A DNA stretch of 8,813 bases from Clostridiales bacterium (lineage in GTDB: Bacteria; Bacillota; Clostridia; Christensenellales; UMGS416). Numbering within the stretch: the stretch's first letter is position 1; every line of letters starts with the position of its first letter. The stretch lies in contig JAAYXU010000321.1 in NCBI GenBank assembly GCA_012515725.1, forward strand, positions 1 through 8,813, written 5' to 3'. The notes under the pieces are model-generated. The model was not told where the DNA came from and did not search any database. It was given only the letters and a program-made list of their open reading frames with translations. Below are positions 1-6,556 of this stretch, piece after piece. The position numbers were made by a program, and so were the translations under genes.

Positions 1-795
1 CGTGATCGTACCGGCCTTGTCGGCTTCGAGCATGACGCCCTGTATCTTCCCCTGACTTTCCGAGGTCACCCGCACGTTCTCGGGCGACAGTTTCAGGAAC
101 TCAGCCGCCTTAATACGGGCGCCCTCCTCATCGACTACGCTCCCCCCCAGTCCCTGGGGCGTCCGCTGCTGAAGTCCCTCGGAAAAAGGCCCGTCGTATA
201 TAAGCGTGGGATACTGCGTCGCTCCGTTATCGTCCTGCCCCAGTCCCTGAAACGCGGAGTCGGGAGCCGCTCCGTCCAGCCACGCGCCCGGCTCTATAGG
301 CGTAAAGTCGATGCCCTGCTGCTGCAGCTGCCCCAGCTCATCCGTAAGGCTCACGCACACGTTGTGCAGCGAAATAAGCGACTCGACGTTCTCGGTGGAC
401 AGAGGCATACCGTCTCCGGCTGATCGCTTGAGCGACCCGCAGAAATCCCCGAGCTGGTTGACAAAGCGAATCGTATCCGAAAGCGCCGCGTGGGACAGCG
501 GGAGGCTCGACAGATTGCTCATGACCATATTGGCGTGCCGGGATATGTCCGACAGCAGATCCACGTTCTTCCCCTGCGAACCGCTCACAATGACCTTGGA
601 GAGCAGGTTCTCCAGCGTATCCATTCCGCCCACCAGCTCATAGAACGACCGGGTGTACGTATTAATAAGGGTTCGCTCCATCGACCGCTGCCGCGCCCAG
701 CCTATGCCGCCCCATATGAGCGCTCCAATGAGCGCCAGGCTGACCAGTGCGAGCGGTCCGAACCGCTTAAGAAACCGATTATTGTTAAATTGCAA
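1..795 (-). CDS. ypeB: Germination protein YpeB, N-terminal part (gene runs off the left edge)
   Basis: YpeB is needed for assembly and stability of the cortex-lytic enzyme SleB in dormant spores and sits at the spore inner membrane. I translated 265 codons without a stop down to base 1; full-length family members are about 450 residues, so the C-terminal PepSY-type repeats lie outside the window. Residues 1-12 are polar and basic, residues 13-34 form one membrane anchor (GPLALVSLALIGALIWGG), and the rest is a soluble region rich in predicted helix. The family-typical motif YPTLIYDGPFSE is at residues 195-206. The start is a TTG at 793-795, chosen because a GGAGGG lies 7 bases upstream; an in-frame TTG at 808-810 is possible but has no such site, and the first ATG (residue 39) would delete the membrane anchor. 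It overlaps the end of sleB by 11 bases, the conserved sleB-ypeB order. Family assignment is firm; the exact start is slightly less so. Confidence 0.93.
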   Translation of the reverse strand, partial: MQFNNNRFLKRFGPLALVSLALIGALIWGGIGWARQRSMERTLINTYTRSFYELVGGMDTLENLLSKVIVSGSQGKNVDLLSDISRHANMVMSNLSSLPLSHAALSDTIRFVNQLGDFCGSLKRSAGDGMPLSTENVESLISLHNVCVSLTDELGQLQQQGIDFTPIEPGAWLDGAAPDSAFQGLGQDDNGATQYPTLIYDGPFSEGLQQRTPQGLGGSVVDEEGARIKAAEFLKLSPENVRVTSESQGKIQGVMLEADKAGTIT

Positions 796-1462
796 AGCGA
801 TGCCCTCCAATCACAGTCACGACCTGCCGGGAATAAATCCATCGGCTGGTGGACTTGGCCGGATTATAGAAATACAGGGAGCCGCCGCTTGGATCCCATC
901 CGTTGAGCGCGTCCCGCGCCGCCCGGATGGACTGTTCGGTGGGCGCAAGGTTGATGCTTCCGTCATCCACGGAGCTGAACGCGCCGGGCTGATAAACAAC
1001 TCCCGCGATCGTATTGGGGAAAAGCGGGCTGTCCACACGGTTCAGTATCACCGCGGCAACCGCCACCATGCCCGTATAGGGCTCGCCCCGGGCCTCGGCA
1101 TGGACGGCGCACGCCAGCAGATACACATCCCCGGAGGCCGCACCGCCCCCTGAACCCGTATAGGATTTTCCCGACAGCGTGATACCGATGGCCGCGGCCG
1201 TTTGGTCTCCTACCTTCCCGTCCACAACCAGCCCGTTGCGGCGCTGAAAGAGACGGACGGCCTCATAAGTTCCGCTTCCGAATATCCCGTCCACAGGCCC
1301 GTCGTAGTAACCCCACTGCTTGAGGCGGCTCTGCACCTTCTTTACATTGTCGCCGCTGTCTCCCCAGCCCAGCGCGATTGGCTCGGCTCGGGCCGGTATC
1401 TCCATCAGGCATATGGCGAGCGTCGCCACCGTCAGCAGCATGATAACCCATCGTCTTTTCAT
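785..1462 (-). CDS. sleB: Spore cortex-lytic enzyme SleB (lytic transglycosylase)
   Basis: SleB cuts spore cortex peptidoglycan containing muramic-delta-lactam during germination; it is exported across the forespore inner membrane and held with YpeB until germination. The 225-residue protein has a signal peptide (MKRR, hydrophobic core to about residue 22, likely cleavage after ARA at 24-26), a peptidoglycan-binding domain at about 35-95 (GDSGDNVKKVQSRLKQWGYY, then DGIFGSGT), a short Gly/Ser linker at 102-111, and the SleB-type Hydrolase_2 domain from about 113 to the end. The motif HAEARGEPY at 121-129 carries the family's catalytic glutamate (E123). Length fits the family. I chose the ATG at 1460-1462 because AGGGGTG lies 6 bases upstream; an in-frame TTG two codons earlier is too close to that site. 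The spoIIR stop codon (TAG at 1475-1477) is part of this ribosome binding site, so translation is probably coupled. Confidence 0.96.
   Translation of the reverse strand: MKRRWVIMLLTVATLAICLMEIPARAEPIALGWGDSGDNVKKVQSRLKQWGYYDGPVDGIFGSGTYEAVRLFQRRNGLVVDGKVGDQTAAAIGITLSGKSYTGSGGGAASGDVYLLACAVHAEARGEPYTGMVAVAAVILNRVDSPLFPNTIAGVVYQPGAFSSVDDGSINLAPTEQSIRAARDALNGWDPSGGSLYFYNPAKSTSRWIYSRQVVTVIGGHRFAI
803..808 (-). promoter_or_regulatory. Ribosome binding site of ypeB inside sleB
   Basis: GGAGGG reads on the minus strand within the last codons of sleB, 7 bases ahead of the TTG at 793-795. It decides the choice of that TTG as the ypeB start and suggests translation of ypeB is coupled to termination of sleB. 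Confidence 0.7.
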
Positions 1463-1474
1463 CGGCAAACACCC

Positions 1475-2128
1475 CTATTTCGTGTTTTGGACCGTATATT
1501 CCCACCGTAGCCAGCGGGGAAATTTATTCTTGAACTTATCGTCGATCAGCCGCTCCCACAGCCAGCTGCGGATCCGGATCGATTCCTCAGGTTTTCCCTT
1601 CGGGTAGAGGATTACCTCTTCCCTGTCGGCTACGGGCGCCGCGCCGGTTATCGCGTCCACGTCCTCATCCCATGGCGCCTCGTTCAGGCACAGCTCCGGA
1701 TATATGACGCACCACCAGTTTTTCCCGGCTCCCGCGCCCAGTATTACGCGAACCGTCCGGTAGGAGCCGGCTGGCCAGACCTCGTCATCGTATACCCTCG
1801 AGGGAAACGCGAAGACACCTGTCTCGACGCTGGCCGTGTAATCGAGGTTCTCGCCCGCAATGACAGCATCGGCGATCTGCGCAAGCTCGTTTTTCCGGGC
1901 GATGAGCTCCAGATAGCAGCTCCCCGCGTCCTCCCAGCCCGATTTGAGCGACTTAAGCAGCGCGTCGCGCACCGCGTACTTGAGCTCCTGATCGATCTGC
2001 TCGTCGCTGTGCGCTATAATATGAAGCCTGACCACATCGGCAACCGGCTCTGTGCGGTTCGTCGTCCTGCATCCGGCAAAAAGCGCGGCGCACAGGCACA
2101 GCGCCGCTATACACATTCCAATCCGCAT
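1475..2128 (-). CDS. spoIIR: Stage II sporulation protein R (SpoIIR)
   Basis: SpoIIR is made in the forespore soon after asymmetric division and secreted into the space between the two cells, where it triggers the protease SpoIIGA to process pro-sigma-E in the mother cell. The 217-residue product has a hydrophobic N-terminal export signal (residues 3-19), then the conserved RLHIIAHSD at 34-42, QELKYAVRD at 47-55, VFAFPSRVY at 105-113 and GKNWWCVIYPELC at 135-147, all hallmarks of the family. The start ATG at 2126-2128 follows GGGAGG with 8 bases between; a longer reading frame from 2179 would begin upstream of the promoter -10 element and has no ribosome site. Unusual here is a cysteine at residue 20 in LFAGC, which resembles a lipobox, so the protein may be lipid-anchored. 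It is first in a probable operon with sleB and ypeB. Confidence 0.95.
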   Translation of the reverse strand: MRIGMCIAALCLCAALFAGCRTTNRTEPVADVVRLHIIAHSDEQIDQELKYAVRDALLKSLKSGWEDAGSCYLELIARKNELAQIADAVIAGENLDYTASVETGVFAFPSRVYDDEVWPAGSYRTVRVILGAGAGKNWWCVIYPELCLNEAPWDEDVDAITGAAPVADREEVILYPKGKPEESIRIRSWLWERLIDDKFKNKFPRWLRWEYTVQNTK

Positions 2129-2158
2129 ACCTATCGCCTCCCGGTCCGATACTACCGG

Positions 2159-2189
2159 CAGTATGGGTATGTTTGGCAATCTTTATACC
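2159..2189 (-). promoter_or_regulatory. Forespore-type (sigma-G/sigma-F-like) promoter for spoIIR-sleB-ypeB
   Basis: On the minus strand GGTATA (2189-2184) is followed after 18 bases by CATACTG (2165-2159). This resembles the sigma-G pattern (TGNATA, 17-18 bases, CATACTA), and the -35 also suits sigma-F, which prefers GYATA but usually wants GG in the -10 that is absent here. Transcription would start near 2152, leaving a leader of about 24 bases before the spoIIR start at 2128. No TTGACA/TATAAT pair was seen at this position. The match is by eye; the sigma factor is inferred from the genes that follow. Confidence 0.6.
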
Positions 2190-2266
2190 CGGAAATAAAT
2201 CGTTCACAAAGCGCTGTGGATACGATTTCCGGTACAATAATGCGATGCGTTCCGAAACTGTAGCGG

Positions 2267-2300
2267 AAAAAATGCCCCCGTCAAAGACGGCCGGGGGAGC
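2267..2300 (-). terminator. Rho-independent terminator after ispE
   Basis: On the minus strand, read from 2300 downward, a GC-rich arm CCCC..CGTC pairs across a TTT loop with GACGGGGG (with about four unpaired bases on the left arm), then CA and six Ts at 2272-2267. It lies about 90 bases past the ispE stop and upstream of the spoIIR promoter, so it should isolate the sporulation operon from ispE transcription. The bulge makes it less than perfect. Confidence 0.68.
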
Positions 2301-2389
2301 AGCGTGTATTTTTACCAAAGTGCAATTGGGTGAATAATGAATACCAGTGATCTATAAAGGATTATTTCGCGCCTGCATACCGCTGATAT

Positions 2390-3262
2390 CTATTCCCGCG
2401 TCCACGCAAGCCCTTGGGCCACGGTAGACGCCACGCAGCAAAACGGATACCGCGCCGCCAGCCGCACCTGCGCCCGGGTCGCCGCGTCCACGCTCTCATA
2501 CAGCCCGAAAAATGCCGAACCGCTGCCCGTCATCCGCGCAGCGAGCGCGCCCGATTCGATCAGATCGGCGCAAATCTCATCGACCGGCAGGCCCAGTGCC
2601 CGCGCCGGTGCCTCCAGATCGTTGCCAAGCGCCGCGGCCAGGCGGGCTCTGTCGCTCCTGCGGAGCGCGTCCTCCGCCGCGTCGGGCGAGCCCTCCGGGC
2701 ACGGCGCGTCCATCCTGTCCATCGCGTGGTACACGGCGGCGGTCGACAGGCCTTCCCCTCCCCGTATAATGAGCAGCGGCAGCTTGCCCGCAAAGGGCAG
2801 CGGCGTGATGTCCTCCCCCACACCCCGGCACCTGGCCAGTCCGCCCGTCAGCATGAAGGGAACGTCCGCGCCCAGCCTGAGCGCGTAGCGCGCGAGCACA
2901 CAGGGCGGCAGGTTCAAGTCCCACAGTCTGTTGAGCCCGATGAGCGCCGCGGCGGCGTCGGCGCTGCCACCGCCCAGCCCGGCCTGCGCGGGTATGCGCT
3001 TAATAAGCAGTATGTCGGCTCCCCGGCCATCGCAGAGCGGCTCCAGCAGCCGGGCCGCACGCATCGCCAGGTTTTCCTCCCCCGCGGGCGCGCCGCCCTC
3101 TACGCTCAGCGTGATCCCGCGTGCGCGCTCCCCGATCCACAGCGTATCGGCCAGGTCGACCGAAGCCATAATCGTATCGAGCGTATGGTAGCCATCGCCC
3201 CGTCTCCCGGTGACATGAAGCGAAAGGTTCACCTTGGCCCGGGCTTCCAGCACCATCGTCAT
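2390..3262 (-). CDS. ispE: 4-diphosphocytidyl-2-C-methyl-D-erythritol kinase (IspE)
   Basis: IspE is the cytosolic GHMP-family kinase that uses ATP to phosphorylate the 2-hydroxyl of CDP-methylerythritol, a middle step of the MEP (non-mevalonate) route to isoprenoids. The 290-residue protein has the expected length. Visible motifs are AKVNLSLHVTGRR at 9-21 with the substrate-site lysine K10, the ATP-binding loop PAQAGLGGGSADAA at 91-104, GADVPFMLTGG at 131-141 with the catalytic aspartate D133, and the third GHMP motif MTGSGSAFFG at 244-253. The start is ATG at 3260-3262; a second ATG is two codons later. Neither has a good Shine-Dalgarno site (the nearest GAGG is 17 bases away). Because the upstream flavodoxin gene stops only 6 bases before, translation probably depends on ribosomes arriving from it. 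A terminator follows at 2267-2300. Confidence 0.96.
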   Translation of the reverse strand: MTMVLEARAKVNLSLHVTGRRGDGYHTLDTIMASVDLADTLWIGERARGITLSVEGGAPAGEENLAMRAARLLEPLCDGRGADILLIKRIPAQAGLGGGSADAAAALIGLNRLWDLNLPPCVLARYALRLGADVPFMLTGGLARCRGVGEDITPLPFAGKLPLLIIRGGEGLSTAAVYHAMDRMDAPCPEGSPDAAEDALRRSDRARLAAALGNDLEAPARALGLPVDEICADLIESGALAARMTGSGSAFFGLYESVDAATRAQVRLAARYPFCCVASTVAQGLAWTRE

Positions 3263-3268
3263 GGGCGC

Positions 3269-3772
3269 TTACCGCACATCCTCGAATATCTCGTTGATCT
3301 GCCGCTCCATATCCTCGCGGGATATGGTTTTTCCGGGAAGAGCGCCGATAAGACCATGACGGAAAACCACCTGTCCGCTGGCGGATTCCACACGCCGGGC
3401 CATCGAGTCCAGCACCTCGCCCGAACCCTTCAGGTCCCGGTCGGCCTGCACCGACAGAATACCGACCTGCTTACCTGTGAAATCGCACTGCGCCAGGCAC
3501 GCGTTGACCGCCGGAACAGTTCGTCCCGCCCACACCGGCGATATGATGTACATTTTATCATAGGGCCGGACAGCGTCCGATACATTGATGTCAAGGCGGC
3601 TCTTCGCGCCCCGCAGCGCCTGAAAGGCGGCCTTCACGAAGTCCCATTTCCCATGGCCTCTGGGCTTCCTCTCGGCAAGCTCTATGACGTCGGCCGCCCA
3701 TTTGCGGGACAGGGCCTGGGCGGCGCATCGCGCGCTGCCGTCGAGGCTATAGTAAAGTATCGCGCTTTTCAT
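3269..3772 (-). CDS. Flavodoxin-family protein
   Basis: The 167-residue cytosolic protein has the length and order of a single flavodoxin fold, expected to bind FMN and carry electrons or act as a small flavin reductase. Residues 4-9 (AILYYS) form the first beta strand; the phosphate-binding loop SLDGSARCAA (9-18) keeps the Gly but replaces the usual T/S-x-T-G-N-T pattern with Asp and Ser-Ala. The stretch SPVWAGRTVPAVNACL (78-93) matches the flavin-contacting loop common to NAD(P)H-dependent flavodoxin-like proteins, and KQVGILSVQAD (101-111) is the next strand. There is no signal peptide or iron-sulfur motif. The ATG at 3770-3772 is preceded by GGGGAGGG with 7 bases between. ispE follows six bases after the stop, so both share a transcript. 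Family is clear, electron partner unknown; the altered loop leaves weak or absent FMN binding as a possibility. Confidence 0.85.
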   Translation of the reverse strand: MKSAILYYSLDGSARCAAQALSRKWAADVIELAERKPRGHGKWDFVKAAFQALRGAKSRLDINVSDAVRPYDKMYIISPVWAGRTVPAVNACLAQCDFTGKQVGILSVQADRDLKGSGEVLDSMARRVESASGQVVFRHGLIGALPGKTISREDMERQINEIFEDVR

Positions 3773-3839
3773 GACGGATCCCTCCCCTTTTCATAGGCTT
3801 ATGTTTTCCATGCGGGATGCCCGAAATCCTGCATTTACT

Positions 3840-3858
3840 CCGCGCGGCGGTCGCGCGG
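3840..3858. repeat. 7-bp GC-rich inverted repeat in the divergent promoter region
   Basis: CCGCGCG at 3840-3846 is mirrored exactly by CGCGCGG at 3852-3858 around GCGGT. It overlaps the likely minus-strand transcription start and is flanked by AT-rich sequence. It could be an operator for a dimeric regulator or a short hairpin at the 5' end of the flavodoxin transcript. No run of Ts follows on either strand, so it is not a standard terminator. Confidence 0.5.
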
Positions 3859-3860
3859 AC

Positions 3861-3889
3861 ACAATACTGAAAGATTAATTGTTGCTCAA
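3861..3889 (-). promoter_or_regulatory. Possible sigma-A promoter for the flavodoxin-ispE operon
   Basis: On the minus strand TTGAGC (3889-3884) and TATTGT (3866-3861) are 17 bases apart, each matching the housekeeping consensus at four of six positions. Transcription would start near 3854, about 80 bases before the flavodoxin ATG, right at the GC-rich inverted repeat. Spacing and position are good, element matches only fair. Confidence 0.45.
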
Positions 3890-3903
3890 TAAATATAATA
3901 TAT

Positions 3904-3932
3904 TTGACATAAATTAGCGCGCCTGCTACAAT
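3904..3932 (+). promoter_or_regulatory. Strong sigma-A promoter for the ABC exporter operon
   Basis: TTGACA at 3904-3909 matches the -35 consensus fully and TACAAT at 3927-3932 matches the -10 at five of six positions, with a 17-base spacer. Transcription should begin near 3939, giving a leader of about 47 bases that contains the ribosome site AAGGAGGGG (3972-3980) and no obvious riboswitch. Confidence 0.85.
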
Positions 3933-3985
3933 AACCAAAATTCATGATCGACAATCCATAGAAAGCCCGATAAGGAGGGGTTCGG

Positions 3986-4978
3986 ATGGCCGCCATCGAA
4001 GCGCTGTACCTTCGCAAGCATTTCCGCGCGAAGGTAAAGGGCGAGGGCTTCAGCGCAAGCCTGCGCTCCCTCGTGCGCCCCGAGTACCGGGAGACAGTCG
4101 CGGTCCGCGACATATCCCTTACCGTTTCAGAGGGAGAGATTGTCGCGTTCATCGGGCCAAACGGCGCGGGCAAATCCACGACGATCAAGATGATGACGGG
4201 CATACTGCACCCGACCGCAGGCAGCATCCGGGTGCTCGGGTACGATCCGGTGTCCCAGCGGCAGGCGCTGTCCTATCACATCGGCACGGTGTTCGGCCAG
4301 AAGTCCCAGCTGTGGTTCCACCTGCCGCCGCTGGACAGCTTCCGGCTGCTCGCCAGCATATACGAGGTGGATAGGTTAGTCTACCGCCAGCGCCTTGACG
4401 ATCTGGTGGAGCGCTTCCAGATCGGCGGCCTGCTCAGAACGCCTGTACGCAAGCTGTCGCTGGGCGAGCGGGTGCGCTGCGAGATAGCGGCCTCGCTCCT
4501 TCATTGGCCGCGGATTCTCTTTCTGGACGAACCGACGATCGGGCTGGACGTCGTGGTCAAGCATCGCATTCGCGAGCTCATCGGGGAGCTGAGCCGGGAG
4601 GACGGCGTCACGGTCTTCCTGACCAGCCACGACGCGGGCGACATCGAGCAGGTCTGCCGCCGGGCGATCGTCATCGACCACGGGCGGCTGGTGCTGGATC
4701 TGCCTGTCAAGAAGCTAAAATACGACTACCTGAATCGCAAGCTCGTATCGGTTCGCTTCTTCGAGCCACAGTCCCTGCCCGCCTTCCCCGGCGTCACGGC
4801 CATCAAGGAGACCGGCATAGCGGCCAGACTTTCGGTGGATACCCGAGCGCAGCCCATCGGCGCTGTCATCAGCGCGCTCACAGGGGGCGGCAACGTCGCC
4901 GACATCACCGTCGCAGATCCGCCGATGGAGGACATCATCGCCGATATATTCGCCAGCCGGAAGGAGGAGAGGTCATGA
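3986..4978 (+). CDS. ABC transporter ATP-binding protein (ABC-2/DUF990-type exporter)
   Basis: This 330-residue cytosolic ATPase should drive an exporter made with the two membrane proteins encoded next. All nucleotide-binding motifs are present: Walker A GPNGAGKST at 57-65, the Q-loop glutamine Q105 (VFGQKSQL), the signature LSLGE at 157-161, Walker B ILFLDEP at 177-183 with E182, the D-loop GLD at 186-188, and the switch histidine H215 (TSHD). It should therefore be active. A roughly 30-residue basic segment (KHFRAKVKGE, then a region to PEYRE) precedes the domain, as is typical of this subgroup, and an extra domain of about 90 residues follows it. The ATG at 3986 follows AAGGAGGGG by five bases. 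Its stop overlaps the next start as ATGA at 4975-4978. Substrate cannot be read from the sequence; relatives of this three-gene arrangement include the cyanobacterial viologen exporter VepABC. Confidence 0.93.
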   Translation: MAAIEALYLRKHFRAKVKGEGFSASLRSLVRPEYRETVAVRDISLTVSEGEIVAFIGPNGAGKSTTIKMMTGILHPTAGSIRVLGYDPVSQRQALSYHIGTVFGQKSQLWFHLPPLDSFRLLASIYEVDRLVYRQRLDDLVERFQIGGLLRTPVRKLSLGERVRCEIAASLLHWPRILFLDEPTIGLDVVVKHRIRELIGELSREDGVTVFLTSHDAGDIEQVCRRAIVIDHGRLVLDLPVKKLKYDYLNRKLVSVRFFEPQSLPAFPGVTAIKETGIAARLSVDTRAQPIGAVISALTGGGNVADITVADPPMEDIIADIFASRKEERS

Positions 4979-5772
4979 CCGCCGCCAAAGCGCGCAAGTA
5001 TGGGGCGATACTGGGCGTCAGCCTTCGCAGCGGGCTCATGTACCGGGGCAACGTTCTGGGCGGCCTGCTTTTCTACGCGCTGTTCATATTCGTATTCTTC
5101 AGTCTGTGGGGTACCATTTACCGGGCGGGCGGGGTGCCGGGCTACAGCCTACCCCAAATGATCTGGTACGTATGCGTGACAGAGCTTATAGTATTCGGCT
5201 GTCGCAGCGGAGTCTTTGGACAAATCAGCGAGTCGATCAAGTCGGGTGCTGTCGCCTACGAGCTCAACCGGCCCTATCACTATGTGTTCTACCGGTTTTT
5301 TAGCGCCCTGGGCGGCATCGTGTTCAGCTTTCTCTTCTATGCCGCGTCGGCGCTGGCTCTCGGGCATCTGTTCGTCGGGCCGCTCCCCAATTTCAGGCTC
5401 TGGATGCTCCCCTTCGTGCTCGTGTCGATCGGACTGGGGGCGGTCATACAGTTTTTCTCCTACTTGTGCCTGGGGCTGTCGGCCTTTTTCATCGAGGAGA
5501 ACCGGGCGTTCATGTTCATATACAGCAAGCTCGTGCTGATGCTGGGCACGTTCATACCGGTCGAGTTCTTCCCCGGATGGCTGCAAACGGTCGTTCGCTA
5601 CCTGCCCTTTTCCTATATCACATGGGCGCCTGCCCGCATGGCCGTTGATTTCTCGTGGGGACATGTCGCGTCCGCGCTGCCGCTGCAGCTTGCCTGGGCC
5701 GCCGTGATGATCGCGCTCTCGCTGCTGCTGTATCGAAAGGGGGTGCGCAGGGTCAATGTTCAGGGAGGTTAG
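4975..5772 (+). CDS. ABC-2 family (DUF990-type) permease, first subunit
   Basis: The 265-residue integral membrane protein is one half of the export channel. Six hydrophobic spans are visible at about 27-46, 62-78, 108-131, 143-170, 180-200 and 234-254. The cytoplasmic stretch ISESIKSGAVAYELNRPYHY (84-103) matches the pattern (I-x-x-G-x-x-x-x-x-L-x-R-P) seen in this permease family, and a similar one recurs in the next gene. The open frame extends upstream to 4504 inside the ATPase gene, but the true start is the ATG at 4975: AAGGAGGA (4961-4968) sits 6 bases ahead and the 4-base ATGA overlap with the ATPase stop is a classic coupling arrangement. It overlaps the following permease by 17 bases. 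It has no signal peptide and no extra domain. Confidence 0.9.
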   Translation: MTAAKARKYGAILGVSLRSGLMYRGNVLGGLLFYALFIFVFFSLWGTIYRAGGVPGYSLPQMIWYVCVTELIVFGCRSGVFGQISESIKSGAVAYELNRPYHYVFYRFFSALGGIVFSFLFYAASALALGHLFVGPLPNFRLWMLPFVLVSIGLGAVIQFFSYLCLGLSAFFIEENRAFMFIYSKLVLMLGTFIPVEFFPGWLQTVVRYLPFSYITWAPARMAVDFSWGHVASALPLQLAWAAVMIALSLLLYRKGVRRVNVQGG

Positions 5773-6556
5773 CCGCTGTCTGCGGCTCATCGGCCGGTAT
5801 TTTCTGCTGAATCTGTCCTCGGCGATCGAGTACAGGGCCAGCTTCCTGCTGCAGACTTTCGGCATGGCGATTAATAACGCCACGTTCATATTCTTCTGGT
5901 GGATCGCGTTTGACAAGGTGGGCGGGCCTATCGGCGGCTACGGATTCGCCGATATTATGTTCATATGGGCGTTGGCGTCGTCTAGCTTCGGACTGGCGAT
6001 GGTGGTCTTTGGTAACGCGCCCGCTCTTGCCAGGATCATCTATTCGGGCGAGCTGGATACATACCTGCTGCAACCCCGGCCGGTGCTTGTGAGCGTCATC
6101 GCGGCCCGTACCAGCGTTTCGGCCTGGGGCGATTTTGCCTACGGGATCGTGCTGCTGGCCCTCACCCAGCCCCAATCATGGAGCCTGTGGCTTCTGTTCG
6201 CGCTGTGCGTCATAACCGGCGCGCTGCTCACCACCGCGATTCAGATCACGGCGGGGGCGCTTACGTTCTTCATGGGCAACGCGTCGATGCTCCAGCAGAT
6301 GGCGCTCGAGTTTACGATCAACTTTTCAATCTATCCCGAGAGCATATTCCACGGCGCGGTGCGGCTCATCATACACACGCTGCTTCCGGCCGCATTCATC
6401 GTGCATGTGCCGCTCACGCTGGTTCGGAGCTTCGAGCCCCGGATGCTGCTAATACTTCTCGTCGTGACGACGCTCTACTGCGCTTTCTCGTTCTGGTTCT
6501 TTGGTCGGGGCCTCAGGCGCTACGAATCGGGCAATCTCATACAGACGCGGATATAG
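5756..6556 (+). CDS. ABC-2 family (DUF990-type) permease, second subunit
   Basis: The 266-residue membrane protein is the second channel half, a diverged relative of the gene before it with almost the same length. Hydrophobic spans lie at about 29-52, 64-86, 108-137, 143-174, 196-222 and 229-250. The conserved cytoplasmic segment ARIIYSGELDTYLLQPRPV (92-110) and the C-terminal RGLRRYESGN (251-260) are typical of this family. The ATG at 5756 lies 17 bases inside the upstream permease gene, preceded by AAGGGGGTG about 10 bases away. It is last in the operon, and its TAG at 6554-6556 comes only 16 bases before the stop codon of the convergent threonine synthase gene. I see no good terminator between them. 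Confidence 0.9.
   Translation: MFREVSRCLRLIGRYFLLNLSSAIEYRASFLLQTFGMAINNATFIFFWWIAFDKVGGPIGGYGFADIMFIWALASSSFGLAMVVFGNAPALARIIYSGELDTYLLQPRPVLVSVIAARTSVSAWGDFAYGIVLLALTQPQSWSLWLLFALCVITGALLTTAIQITAGALTFFMGNASMLQQMALEFTINFSIYPESIFHGAVRLIIHTLLPAAFIVHVPLTLVRSFEPRMLLILLVVTTLYCAFSFWFFGRGLRRYESGNLIQTRI

Larger units (their letters stand above)
2129..2389. other. Intergenic region between ispE and spoIIR
   Basis: This 261-base stretch holds the ispE terminator (2267-2300), the forespore-type promoter (2159-2189) and the spoIIR ribosome site GGGAGG (2137-2142). The part from 2301 to 2389 is AT-rich, and I see no RNA gene, small coding frame with a ribosome site, or repeat in it. Confidence 0.6.

Noticed and set aside
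2129..2179. A longer SpoIIR start at 2179
   Set aside because: It would place the start upstream of the -10 element, lacks a ribosome site, and adds residues before a proper signal sequence.
2414..3796. A 460-codon open frame on the plus strand
   Set aside because: It lies opposite ispE and the flavodoxin gene, both certain from family motifs. It is Arg, Pro, Gln and His rich with no recognisable domain, as expected from the complement of GC-rich coding DNA.
4504..4974. N-terminal extension of the first permease into the ATPase gene
   Set aside because: The frame is open but the translation is low complexity and overlaps the ATPase domain; the ATG at 4975 with its AAGGAGGA site and ATGA overlap is the real start.
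5149..5916. A 255-codon minus-strand frame across the permease genes
   Set aside because: It is charged, rich in Arg, Gln and Glu and without a ribosome site; it is the complement of well-supported membrane protein genes.
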